From positions 1 through 7,359 of the forward strand of contig JAAEES010000076.1 of the NCBI GenBank assembly GCA_013415575.1: a stretch of DNA of 7,359 nucleotides, given 5' to 3'. Each line of letters opens with the position of its first letter. Within the stretch, counting starts at the first letter, position 1. The position numbers and the translations under genes were made by a program. Source of the DNA: Methanomicrobiales archaeon. Its GTDB lineage: Archaea; Halobacteriota; Methanomicrobia; Methanomicrobiales; Methanospirillaceae. This document shows positions 1-6,604 of the stretch, one piece after another. The notes below the pieces were generated by a model that ran no database searches, was not told the DNA's origin, and saw nothing but the letters and a program-made list of their open reading frames with translations.

Positions 1-210
1 GACAACCGGGCTCTGTGCGTAGTGGTGCTTTGACCACATCGCCCCGCCGATGCAATCAAAGAACTCGATGAGTTCGACAGCGCTGCCAGTCTCATCGGCG
101 ACCGCAACGATACCCGGGTAGCGGATAATATAGGGGTCGCCGGGAATTCCTTCCGGAGTATGTGCGTTTTTCTTCAATGGTGAGAATCGTTGTCCTTCAT
201 GATCTGGCAT
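1..210 (-). CDS. N-terminal part of an unrecognised protein, cut by the window edge
   Basis: An open frame reads leftward from ATG (208-210) for 70 codons to the window edge without a stop. The product begins MPDHEGQRFSPLKKNAHTPE, continues with a GDPYIIRYPG segment, and the visible part ends near CIGGAMWSKHHYAQ. I do not recognise the family. The visible part has no signal peptide, membrane segment or Cys-rich cluster motif; its single Cys is at residue 53. A GGGAG Shine-Dalgarno-like sequence (219-223) lies 8 nt before the ATG, which supports this start. The gene follows ftr in the same direction, 126 nt downstream, with a T-run and a TATA-like box between them, so it probably has its own promoter. 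I see no evidence linking it to methanogenesis beyond position. Confidence is moderate that it is coding; the function is unknown. Confidence 0.6.
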   Translation of the reverse strand, partial: MPDHEGQRFSPLKKNAHTPEGIPGDPYIIRYPGIVAVADETGSAVELIEFFDCIGGAMWSKHHYAQSPVV

Positions 211-291
211 GGGTGAGGCTCCCGGGGGAGAACTGCGATGCTCCCTTATTGTTTTGTTGCCGAAAATCTCGTTAACAAAATTATCGGTGAC

Positions 292-304
292 AAGATATTT
301 AATG
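292..304 (-). promoter_or_regulatory. Candidate TATA box for the leftmost gene
   Basis: On the minus strand this stretch reads CATTAAATATCTTG-like, an archaeal TATA-type box about 85-90 nt before the ATG at 210. Transcription would then start near 268, giving a leader of roughly 60 nt. It lies in the 126-nt gap after ftr, behind an oligo-T run, which suits a separate transcription unit. This is a motif match only. Confidence 0.3.
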
Positions 305-328
305 AGATCGTTTGGACGTGAGAAGCGG

Positions 329-335
329 AAAAAAA
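329..335 (-). terminator. Oligo-T terminator after ftr
   Basis: On the minus strand seven consecutive T residues begin one base after the ftr stop codon (TAA, 337-339). Oligo-T tracts without a strong hairpin are the usual intrinsic termination signal in archaea, and none is needed here for coding. The signal would separate ftr from the leftmost gene. I see no clear stem-loop before it. Confidence 0.4.
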
Positions 336-336
336 G

Positions 337-1221
337 TTAGAGAAGAGAGTAGAGCTCGAACTTAAACGGCCCGAGACTCCCGCCGAAATTGCCGGCGCTG
401 ATGAACGTTACCCCCGGCACCGTACAGGCTGCCCGGATTCCCTGGGCCATGGCCTCTGCCACACACTCCTGATCGAGGCCATCGATAACGATCTCGAACA
501 TTGCGTTTATTCCGGCTGGGACCTTAGTGTCCGGGACCTTTTCCCGGAGCGTCGGGCAATACTTCTCGTTCGTGCTGGCAGGTATGAATTTGTACTTGTT
601 TGATCCAACCTTGGACCCGCTCGAGACGATTCCACCAGGGAAACTGGTGATAACACCGCATACCGAATTGATGGCATCAACAGCTGCCTGAGCCCCCATG
701 AGGGCAGCCATCTGGTTCTCACCCATTACGAAGAAATTCCCGCCGGCAACTCCCTTGATGATCCCGAACTCCTCTTCGCCGATGTATTCACCGGACATGA
801 TAGGGATTGCCCAGACCTGCCGGCCACCGACTTCTTTCTTGTACTCATAACCATCGCCAAAGAAGTGCAGCTTTACGGGAATTTTTTCCTCGGCGTCAGG
901 GAGACCATCAAAAACCGCAGTAGTCGGTGCAGTAATGATGCATTCACCGATTCTTTCGATGAGCTGCTCCTTTAATTTTTTCTTGGCAGCGCAAATAAGG
1001 ATTGCAACTCCGGGTCTGCCGTCAGGCGTGTCTTCCGGGGAGAGAATACTCTCGATGCCGGCTTCGCAGGGACATCCTATTGCCGATGTGGCAAATCCGG
1101 TTGCTTCAACAGCGGCATTATATGCCCATTCTTCGGTCACCGCGGTGATGATGACCCGGGAGATCCACGTCGGAAACGCTTCCGCGTAGGTATTCTCGAT
1201 TGGCACTCCGTTTATTTCCAT
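337..1221 (-). CDS. ftr: Formylmethanofuran:tetrahydromethanopterin formyltransferase (Ftr)
   Basis: Ftr carries out the second step of methanogenesis from CO2: it moves the formyl group from formylmethanofuran to N5 of tetrahydromethanopterin (or tetrahydrosarcinapterin) in the cytoplasm. The 294-residue product matches the family's usual length of about 297 and is recognisable end to end: N-terminal MEINGVPIENTYAEAF, DTPDGRPG (64-71), HFFGDGYE (119-126), GVAGGNFFVMGENQ (157-170), FPGGIVSSGSKVGS (194-207) and ISAGNFGGSLG (274-284). Two ferredoxin-like lobes are expected from the family structure, and the soluble enzyme normally works as a homo-oligomer. The start is supported by AGAGGT (1229-1234) 7 nt before the ATG. 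There is no truncation or frameshift. It is divergent from the fwd/hdr operon, so the two could share control in the 1222-1596 region, and Ftr uses the product of the dehydrogenase whose genes lie opposite. Methanogens can carry more than one ftr copy; whether this is the main one cannot be seen here. Confidence 0.96.
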   Translation of the reverse strand: MEINGVPIENTYAEAFPTWISRVIITAVTEEWAYNAAVEATGFATSAIGCPCEAGIESILSPEDTPDGRPGVAILICAAKKKLKEQLIERIGECIITAPTTAVFDGLPDAEEKIPVKLHFFGDGYEYKKEVGGRQVWAIPIMSGEYIGEEEFGIIKGVAGGNFFVMGENQMAALMGAQAAVDAINSVCGVITSFPGGIVSSGSKVGSNKYKFIPASTNEKYCPTLREKVPDTKVPAGINAMFEIVIDGLDQECVAEAMAQGIRAACTVPGVTFISAGNFGGSLGPFKFELYSLL

Positions 1222-1386
1222 ACAATGTACCTCTTTTCAGAGAAGGTACCAAGACACTATGAGAATAAATTTTCTTATTGTCACGGCCGCTGTTCCGGAT
1301 CACATGCCATCCGGGGCCTGTAGTGCACTTCTTCAGGAGGTCCCCCCGCAGTAGACATAATATTTAACCATGATGAACATTCACCT

Positions 1387-1430
1387 CCCGTACGTACTGG
1401 TTAGAGCGCAGTTCAATACGGGCTTTTTTT
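1387..1430 (+). terminator. Stem-loop followed by T7 in the divergent region
   Basis: CCCGTA (1387-1392) can pair with TACGGG (1417-1422). Inside it ACTG (1396-1399) can pair with CAGT (1409-1412). A single C and seven T (1424-1430) follow the outer stem, the layout of an intrinsic terminator read rightward. No plus-strand gene ends here, so it may stop a short or antisense transcript before the operon promoter. On the minus strand the same stem could form in a long ftr leader. The stem is only 6 bp with a large internal loop, so chance is possible. Confidence 0.35.
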
Positions 1431-1554
1431 ATGATGATTATATTAATTATAAAGAGAGTTAAAAAATTATACTTAATACCACTCCGTGCCAACAGGATGG
1501 AGTCTACGGAAAAATTAGGCAGGTTTATGTGTATCGGTTAACCATTCTTTTTTA

Positions 1555-1572
1555 GTCGATTTTTGAATCGAT
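1555..1572 (+). other. Small hairpin in the operon leader
   Basis: TCGATT (1556-1561) pairs perfectly with AATCGA (1566-1571) around the 4-base loop TTTG, and a flanking G-T wobble can extend it. It lies 25 nt before the ATG of the broken ferredoxin gene, so it would be in the 5' leader of the operon transcript. No T-run follows, so it does not look like a terminator. It could affect ribosome access or mRNA stability, but no known riboswitch class is recognisable. Confidence 0.3.
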
Positions 1573-1596
1573 CTAAAGCTGGTGCGTGATACAAGC

Positions 1597-1799
1597 ATGG
1601 CATTTGCATTGCACGTTAACATGGAGCGTTGTACCGGCTGCAATAATTGTGTGGCAAGGTGAAGCACGGGAAAGCGGTGATACTGGACTTCAATTCCGAG
1701 CTGTGTGCCGGGTGCGGAGTCTGCGTCGAGGCATGCCCGCATGATGTGATCCGGCTATCCGGACGCGGGGCGGTCGTATCAGAAGCCAGGGTTGGCTAA
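1597..1799 (+). pseudogene. fwdG: Broken 2[4Fe-4S] ferredoxin gene, probably fwdG
   Basis: An ATG at 1597 opens a ferredoxin that begins MAFALHVNMERCTGCNNCVA, but a TGA at 1660-1662 stops it after 21 residues, before the fourth Cys and Pro of its first CxxCxxCxxxCP motif. Coding resumes in another frame from AAG at 1656 to the TAA at 1797-1799: KVKHGKAVILDFNSE, then the complete motif CAGCGVCVEACP, then DVIRLSG and a short tail. Joined, the halves look like one small two-cluster ferredoxin of the FwdG kind that has lost part of its middle, because the end of the first motif and most of the linker are missing; the loss must be 3n+1 bases. FwdG normally passes electrons within formylmethanofuran dehydrogenase, and the position just before fwdF fits that. 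The Shine-Dalgarno is weak (GGTG at 1581-1584). A GTG at 1659 overlaps the TGA as GTGA, so the second half could be restarted as a 46-codon, single-cluster peptide. A sequencing or assembly error is an equally good explanation. Confidence 0.72.
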
Positions 1800-1830
1800 T
1801 GAGAACATGGAGCGAATGAGAGGTTATTGA

Positions 1831-2991
1831 ATGACACTGTTTCCAAAATTCTCCAAAAAGCGGGATGGCGTCAATGTCATCCAGGAGCAGCGGCTCCTCC
1901 AGCAGGTAAACCACCTGATCCTCAACTCAGAGGTCTGCACCGGGTGTGGAATCTGCGTGGAGGCCTGTCCTGAAGAGGCAATTGCCCTGGGACTCGTCGG
2001 AGCCACCCGGAGAGGTGCGGTCGCTTACGCTGCGCCGGTTGACATAGATGAGGTAAAGTGTTCCTACTGTGGTGTCTGTGTAGTGATGTGCCCGTTCAAT
2101 GCACTGACACTGAAAGTTGACGGTGAGGAACGCCTGCCGATAGTCGAGAAAGAGGGTTTCCCCCAGTATGACATGGTCGCAGATATCGACGATGAGAAGT
2201 GCGTCCGGTGCACCATCTGCGAAGAGGTCTGCCCGCGGGATGCCATCGACCGGGATGTCCCCGAATTCGAGGGAAGTCGTGAGGATGGCAAGGAACGCCA
2301 GCTCGCCCTCAAGAGCAAGACCACCTTCAAGGTTGATGACGAGAAGTGCACCTTCTGTGGTATCTGCGGTGCGCTCTGCCCGGCAATCGAGGTGAAACAC
2401 AAGCCCTTCACTGCCGAGACGGGAAAGGTCGAGGGTGAAGTGGTCTGGGATGAGACCAGGTGCGACGCGTGCCAGGTCTGTGTCGAGGCCTGCCCTGAAG
2501 AATGTATCACCGTCGAGAGAGAGATTGAGAGCGACAAGCTGGACGGAACAGTTGACATCGACCAGAAGATGTGCTGCACCTGCACCTGGTGCTCCCGGAG
2601 CTGCCCGACCGAGGCAATTACCGTTGAGAAAATCTTCGAGGGCGACATCGAGTTCTTCCCCGAGAAGTGCCCCGGCGGATGTTCCACATGCGTCGAGATT
2701 TGCCCGGCAAATGCCATCTACCTGCCGTCCGATGTGCCGGCAAGCCAGATGAAGGGCAAGGTCACACCCACCATTGCCGTCAACAAGGACTTCTGTATCC
2801 TCTGCGGAGCATGCGTAAATGCCTGCCCGGGTGAGGACATTATCAGACTCAGCCGGACCGGTATCCGGGTTAAGGGCAAGGAGACCGACCTCTTCAGGAA
2901 GATCAAGGAAAAGCTGTGCACGCCGCGGACCTCCAAGGTCAAGGAGGAGACTCCCGGCAGCGTGCAGCTCAAAATGATGGAGAAGGCGTGA
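1831..2991 (+). CDS. fwdF: Polyferredoxin subunit of formylmethanofuran dehydrogenase (FwdF/FmdF)
   Basis: This 386-residue protein is built from [4Fe-4S] ferredoxin motifs and should act as the electron wire into the CO2-fixing formylmethanofuran dehydrogenase. Eight motifs are visible, starting at residues 36, 77, 124, 173, 211, 248, 280 and 322. Seven follow CxxCxxCxxxCP exactly; the seventh, CPGGCSTCVEICP, has one extra residue in its first spacer. Eight motifs match FwdF; the hydrogenase-linked polyferredoxin MvhB has about twelve, so MvhB is less likely. Loops between motifs are acidic (for example VDDEKC, DIDDEKC), while the last 45 or so residues are basic. There is no signal peptide or membrane segment. 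The start is supported by GAGAGGTT (1818-1825) just before ATG, with a TGA directly preceding it. It is the first intact gene of the series and lies 11 nt before hdrC. Its place between dehydrogenase and heterodisulfide reductase genes suits a protein bridging the two enzymes. Confidence 0.92.
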   Translation: MTLFPKFSKKRDGVNVIQEQRLLQQVNHLILNSEVCTGCGICVEACPEEAIALGLVGATRRGAVAYAAPVDIDEVKCSYCGVCVVMCPFNALTLKVDGEERLPIVEKEGFPQYDMVADIDDEKCVRCTICEEVCPRDAIDRDVPEFEGSREDGKERQLALKSKTTFKVDDEKCTFCGICGALCPAIEVKHKPFTAETGKVEGEVVWDETRCDACQVCVEACPEECITVEREIESDKLDGTVDIDQKMCCTCTWCSRSCPTEAITVEKIFEGDIEFFPEKCPGGCSTCVEICPANAIYLPSDVPASQMKGKVTPTIAVNKDFCILCGACVNACPGEDIIRLSRTGIRVKGKETDLFRKIKEKLCTPRTSKVKEETPGSVQLKMMEKA

Positions 2992-3002
2992 GGGGATCAG
3001 AT

Positions 3003-3584
3003 ATGGCACGAACGAAAGGTTACCCTGAAGCACTTGACAAAAAACTTGCCGACACCCGTCTCTACGAGGATGAGCGCCACCCGGATTTCACCAAGACGGT
3101 TGAGAAAGTCTCGATGACCATCCCCCATATGTGTTTCCAGTGCGGGACCTGCACGGCGTCCTGCCCCTCGGCACCCCGGAGCTCCTACCGGATCCGGAAG
3201 TTTGTCAGGAGAGCACTGCTGGGGCTCGAGGATGAGGCCCTGACCGATCCGGACCTCTGGCTCTGCACCACCTGCTACAGCTGCACCGACCGCTGCCCGC
3301 GGGACATCGCACCAACCGATGTGATCATGGCCATGAGGAACCTCGCCTTCAAGCGGGATATCGTTCCGGTCAACTTCCTAAAGACCGTCCAGGCCATCTA
3401 TACCACCGGACACGGTGTGCCGAACAACGATGTCAACCGTGCAGCCCGGCAGAAACTCGGATTGAATGCCGAGCCGCCGACCACCCACGGATTCCCGCAG
3501 TATGTCAAGGGGATCCAGTACATACTCGACTACTATGAGCTCAAGAAGAACGCCGACAGGATCGTTAAAGAGAGGGAGGGGTGA
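3003..3584 (+). CDS. hdrC: Heterodisulfide reductase subunit C (HdrC)
   Basis: HdrC is the small iron-sulfur subunit that carries electrons from HdrA to the active site in HdrB, in the soluble HdrABC complex. The 193-residue product has two [4Fe-4S] motifs, CFQCGTCTASCP (44-55) and CTTCYSCTDRCP (88-99), separated by the SYRIRKFVRRALLG helix region, and the conserved RDIAPTDVI segment follows the second motif. Length is close to known HdrC proteins (about 185). The open frame extends left to 2916, but the ATG at 3003 is chosen because AGGGGATC (2991-2998) lies just before it and the family N-terminus fits; the longer version would overlap fwdF by 76 nt. It has no transmembrane segment, unlike the membrane-bound HdrDE type. 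Its stop codon sits within the Shine-Dalgarno stretch of hdrB, which suggests coupled translation. Confidence 0.94.
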   Translation: MARTKGYPEALDKKLADTRLYEDERHPDFTKTVEKVSMTIPHMCFQCGTCTASCPSAPRSSYRIRKFVRRALLGLEDEALTDPDLWLCTTCYSCTDRCPRDIAPTDVIMAMRNLAFKRDIVPVNFLKTVQAIYTTGHGVPNNDVNRAARQKLGLNAEPPTTHGFPQYVKGIQYILDYYELKKNADRIVKEREG

Positions 3585-3590
3585 AGACTG

Positions 3591-4481
3591 ATGCGCGAGT
3601 ATGCATTCTTCCTCGGATGTATCGCACCGAACCGCTATCCGGGCGCGGAGAGCGCTTCGTATAAGACATCGGAAAAACTCGGCATCAAGCTCCTCGACCT
3701 CGAGGGTGCCAGCTGCTGCCCGGCACCGGGTGCTTTCGGGTCCATCGATCTCGATATCTGGTACGCCATGGCCGCCCGGAACCTTATTCTCGCCGAACAG
3801 ATGAAGAAGGACATCGCCCTCATCTGCAACGGGTGCTACAAGTCCATCTGGGAGGTCAACCATAAGCTGAAGCACCACCCGGAACTCAAGGAACGGGTCA
3901 ATGAAGTGCTCAAGGGCATCGATATGGAATTCAAAGGATCCATCGATGTCTGGCACCTTGCCGAGCTCTTCTATGATCCCGAGATTGTGGGTCTCCAGAA
4001 GATCCGCGACAGTATAACCGTTCCACTTGAAGGAACCCGGATCGCAGTCCACTACGGATGCCACCTGATGAAGCCTAAGAAGGAGCGCCACTTTGGTACC
4101 ACCGAGCACCCCACCTGGATTGAAGAGATGGTCGCAGCACTGGGCGCCGAGCCGGTCGAGTACCGGAACAAGATGCTCTGCTGCGGTGCGGGCGGCGGAG
4201 TGCGGGGATACGACCTGGTTCACTCCATCGACATCACCAATGAGAAGATGATCAACCTCAAGGAGGCAAAGGTTGACGCCCTCACCGAGGTCTGCCCGTT
4301 CTGTCAGCTCCAGTTCGACCGGGGCCAGATCGAGATCGAGGAGAAATTCGGCGTGAAATACGGCCTGCCCGTGCTCCACTACTGTGAGCTGCTCGGACTT
4401 GCACAGGGAATGAGCCCGCAGGAGCTCGCGCTTGACCTGCATGCAGTCAGCTGTGAGCCCTTCCTGGAGAAGGTCCTGTGA
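3591..4481 (+). CDS. hdrB: Heterodisulfide reductase subunit B (HdrB), catalytic subunit
   Basis: HdrB cleaves the CoM-S-S-CoB heterodisulfide to the two thiols, using two non-cubane [4Fe-4S] clusters. The 296-residue product carries both CCG-domain cysteine sets in full: Cys10, Cys42-Cys43, Cys79 and Cys82, then Cys157, Cys197-Cys198, Cys235 and Cys238. Spacing is as in characterised HdrB proteins (CX31CCX35CXXC and CX39CCX36CXXC). Recognisable blocks are FFLGCIAPNRYPGAE at the N-terminus, CNGCYKS, HYGCHLMKP, MLCCGAGGGVRG and CPFCQLQFD. The start follows GGAGGGGTGA (3575-3584), which runs into the hdrC stop, leaving 6 nt between genes. Gene order C-B-A with gaps of 6 and 14 nt indicates one transcript. 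No key residue is missing, so it should be active. Confidence 0.96.
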   Translation: MREYAFFLGCIAPNRYPGAESASYKTSEKLGIKLLDLEGASCCPAPGAFGSIDLDIWYAMAARNLILAEQMKKDIALICNGCYKSIWEVNHKLKHHPELKERVNEVLKGIDMEFKGSIDVWHLAELFYDPEIVGLQKIRDSITVPLEGTRIAVHYGCHLMKPKKERHFGTTEHPTWIEEMVAALGAEPVEYRNKMLCCGAGGGVRGYDLVHSIDITNEKMINLKEAKVDALTEVCPFCQLQFDRGQIEIEEKFGVKYGLPVLHYCELLGLAQGMSPQELALDLHAVSCEPFLEKVL

Positions 4482-4482
4482 C

Positions 4483-4488
4483 GGAGGT
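4483..4488 (+). promoter_or_regulatory. Shine-Dalgarno that fixes the hdrA start
   Basis: GGAGGT lies 7 nt before the ATG at 4496, right after the hdrB stop. It matters because the N-terminal 40 residues of HdrA are unlike the family: the clean ribosome site shows that the unusual extension is very likely translated and not an annotation artefact. Confidence 0.75.
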
Positions 4489-4495
4489 ATAAGAG

Positions 4496-6604
4496 ATGGC
4501 AGAAAAGAAGACAAAGAAAGAGACCGCTCCCAAGAAGAAGGAAGCAACCAAGGCCACAGCAAAGGCAGCACCGGCAGCCCAGAAAGCTCCTGCAAAGGAG
4601 CAGAAGAAGGCCCGCGTCGGCGTATTTATCTGCCACTGTGGAACCAATATCGCCGGATCGGTTGACATCGAGGATGTGCAGGAATATTCAAAGAGCCTGC
4701 CGGATGTCGCATTTGCAGACAACTACCAGTACATGTGCTCGACCCCCGGTCAGAAGAAGATCGCGGATGCTATCAAGGAGCACAACCTGACCGGTATCGT
4801 GGTTGCCGCCTGTTCCCCGCGTCTGCACGAGCCGACCTTCAGGACCGCTACCAAGGAGGGAGGCCTGAACCCGTTCCGGTTCGAGATGGCCAACATCCGT
4901 GAGCAGGGCTCCTGGGTGCACATGCACGACCGCGAGGGAGCGACCGATAAGGCAAAGGACGCCATCAGGATTGCGGTCGCTAAGGCATCAATGCTCGAGG
5001 ACCTCTTCCCGAAGACCGTGCCCGTTGAGAAGGCAGCCATGGTTGTCGGTGCCGGGGTTGCCGGGATGCAGGCAGCGCTTGACCTCGCCAATGCCGGGAT
5101 CAAGACCTACCTCATCGAGAAGAACCCGACTATCGGCGGTCGCATGTCCCAGCTCGACAAGACCTTCCCGACCCTCGACTGTTCGCAGTGTATCCTCACC
5201 CCCAAGATGGTGGATGTCGGAAGAGCTGAGAATATCGAGCTGATGACCTGCGCTGAAGTCGAAGATGTGGAGGGATACATCGGCAACTTCGATGTTACCA
5301 TCCGCAGGAAGGCCCGCGGAGTGCTCACCCCTGATGAGGCCGAGGCAAAGGGTATCGTGGGCGGGGGTTGCAATGGCTGCGGTGACTGTGAAGGAGTCTG
5401 CCCGGTCATCAAGCCGAACCCGTTCGAGATGGGGATGAAGCCCCGAAAGGCTATCTACATCTACCATCCCCAGGTCGTGCCGCTCATTTACACCATCGAC
5501 TGGGACTCCTGCATCAAGTGCGGGCTCTGTGTCGATATCTGCGGTGACAAAAAGGCCATCGACCTCGAGATGCAGGACGAGCTGGTGAAAGTCAAGGTCG
5601 GAACCGCCATCCTTGCCACCGGGTACGACATGTTCCCGATCGAGAAGAAGGATGAATGGGGATACAAGAAGTACGAGAACGTGGTGAACAGCCTCGAGTT
5701 CGAGCGCCTGATATGTGCGTCCGGCCCGACCGGCGGCCACCTGGTCCGGCCGAGCGATGGAGAGACCCCGAAAAAGGTCGCCTTCCTGCTCTGTGCCGGC
5801 TCCCGTGACAACACCGGTGTGGGCAAGCCGTACTGTTCACGGTTCTGCTGCATGTACTCGCTCAAGCACGCCCACCAGATCATCGAGAAGATCCCGGGAT
5901 GCCAGCCCTACCTCTTCTATATGGACATCAGGTCCTTCGGGAAGATGTACGAAGAGTTCTACTACCGTATCCAGGATGAGGGCGCCAAGTTCATGCGGGG
6001 ACGGGTCGCAAACGTTCTCGAGGACCCGGTCACCAAGAACCTCATTATCAATGCTGAGGACACCCTGCTCAACCGTCCGATTAATCTCGAGGTCGACATG
6101 GTCGTACTCGCTGCCGCCGTTCAGCCTGCAGAAGAAACTGAACGAACCAGGAAACTCTTCGGTGTCTCACGGTCGATGGACGGATGGCTCCTTGAAGCCC
6201 ACCCCAAGCTGAACCCGTGCGGAACCACCACCGCCGGTGTGTTCCTCGCCGGGGTCTGCCAGGGGCCAAAGGATATTCCTGATACGGTCGCATCCGCAGA
6301 AGGAGCCGCATCGGCCGCCAGTATCCCGATCCACAGGGGAGAGGTGGAGCTCGAGCCCTACTTCGCCCAGTGTATCGAGGAGAAGTGCGCCGGGTGCGGT
6401 ATGTGTGTAAACCTCTGCCCCTACCAGGCGCTCGCGCTGGTCGAGAAGGATGGCCGGAAGGTCATGGAGGTCACCGAAGCGAAATGCAAGGGATGCGGAA
6501 CCTGCGGAGGGTTCTGTCCGGGAGGTGCGATCTGGATGCAGCACTTTGCAACACCGCAGATTATCGCCCAGATTGATGCGTTCCTCGTGGGAGGTGCAAA
6601 GTAA
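4496..6604 (+). CDS. hdrA: Heterodisulfide reductase subunit A (HdrA), electron-bifurcating flavoprotein
   Basis: HdrA binds FAD and splits electron pairs, sending one to HdrBC for heterodisulfide reduction and one to ferredoxin or a coupled CO2 reductase. Domains of the 702-residue product: a Lys/Ala/Pro-rich tail (1-39); an N-terminal iron-sulfur domain starting VGVFICHCGTNIAG, with Cys46, Cys48, Cys81 and Cys106; the FAD-binding GAGVAG fold (185-190) and GGRMSQLDK; an inserted ferredoxin domain with Cys292/295/298/302 and Cys339/342/345/349; the HdrA-specific set Cys433, Cys447, Cys451 and Cys452 in LLCAGSRD and YCSRFCC; and a C-terminal ferredoxin domain with Cys631/634/637/641 and Cys664/667/670/674. 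Characterised HdrA proteins are near 655 residues, and the extra length is largely the N-terminal tail. No in-frame TGA suggests selenocysteine, which some HdrA proteins contain. The stop overlaps the mvhD start by one base (TAATG). Confidence 0.96.
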   Translation: MAEKKTKKETAPKKKEATKATAKAAPAAQKAPAKEQKKARVGVFICHCGTNIAGSVDIEDVQEYSKSLPDVAFADNYQYMCSTPGQKKIADAIKEHNLTGIVVAACSPRLHEPTFRTATKEGGLNPFRFEMANIREQGSWVHMHDREGATDKAKDAIRIAVAKASMLEDLFPKTVPVEKAAMVVGAGVAGMQAALDLANAGIKTYLIEKNPTIGGRMSQLDKTFPTLDCSQCILTPKMVDVGRAENIELMTCAEVEDVEGYIGNFDVTIRRKARGVLTPDEAEAKGIVGGGCNGCGDCEGVCPVIKPNPFEMGMKPRKAIYIYHPQVVPLIYTIDWDSCIKCGLCVDICGDKKAIDLEMQDELVKVKVGTAILATGYDMFPIEKKDEWGYKKYENVVNSLEFERLICASGPTGGHLVRPSDGETPKKVAFLLCAGSRDNTGVGKPYCSRFCCMYSLKHAHQIIEKIPGCQPYLFYMDIRSFGKMYEEFYYRIQDEGAKFMRGRVANVLEDPVTKNLIINAEDTLLNRPINLEVDMVVLAAAVQPAEETERTRKLFGVSRSMDGWLLEAHPKLNPCGTTTAGVFLAGVCQGPKDIPDTVASAEGAASAASIPIHRGEVELEPYFAQCIEEKCAGCGMCVNLCPYQALALVEKDGRKVMEVTEAKCKGCGTCGGFCPGGAIWMQHFATPQIIAQIDAFLVGGAK

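Larger units (their letters stand above)
1222..1596. promoter_or_regulatory. Divergent control region between ftr and the fwd/hdr operon
   Basis: These 375 bases hold no convincing gene and are much richer in A and T than the flanking genes, above all at 1424-1475. Three TATA-like candidates stand out. Facing ftr (minus strand), TTTATAAT at 1446-1453 would give a leader of about 200 nt, and TTAAATATTA at 1358-1367 a leader of about 110 nt. Facing the operon (plus strand), the box around AATTATACTT (1465-1474), preceded by an A-run, would start transcription near 1495 and give about 100 nt of leader before the broken ferredoxin gene. A weaker minus-strand box near 1265-1272 could give a short ftr leader of about 20 nt. 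The region also holds two stem-loops, listed separately. The choice among these boxes is inference from motif and spacing. Confidence 0.5.

Noticed and set aside
1370..1462. A 30-codon plus-strand ORF starting ATGATG, with AGGAGG some 30 nt upstream
   Set aside because: The ribosome site is too far from the ATG, the sequence runs through the hairpin-T7 and AT-rich promoter-like DNA, and the product (ending FFYDDYINYKES) looks like chance.
1831..2991. Assignment of the polyferredoxin as MvhB
   Set aside because: MvhB has about twelve cluster motifs; this protein has eight, as in FwdF, and no mvhG or mvhA is adjacent.
2916..3002. An N-terminal extension of hdrC to an earlier ATG
   Set aside because: It would overlap fwdF by 76 nt and lacks a family match; the ATG at 3003 has a Shine-Dalgarno and gives the usual HdrC length.
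1927..3033. A 368-codon open frame on the minus strand opposite fwdF
   Set aside because: It mirrors fwdF codon by codon; the plus-strand frame has eight ferredoxin motifs and a Shine-Dalgarno, whereas the minus-strand product is Leu/Asp-rich with no family resemblance.
3378..4595. A 405-codon open frame on the minus strand opposite hdrC, hdrB and the start of hdrA
   Set aside because: It spans three genuine plus-strand genes and has no recognisable domain; such long shadows are common where codon use is strongly biased at the third position.
4988..5740. A 250-codon minus-strand frame inside hdrA
   Set aside because: It lies fully within the well-conserved HdrA coding sequence and shows no family motif; it is a shadow frame.
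4496..6604. Selenocysteine codon in hdrA
   Set aside because: Some methanogen HdrA proteins contain selenocysteine, but here the expected positions are ordinary Cys codons and no in-frame TGA or SECIS-like need is visible.
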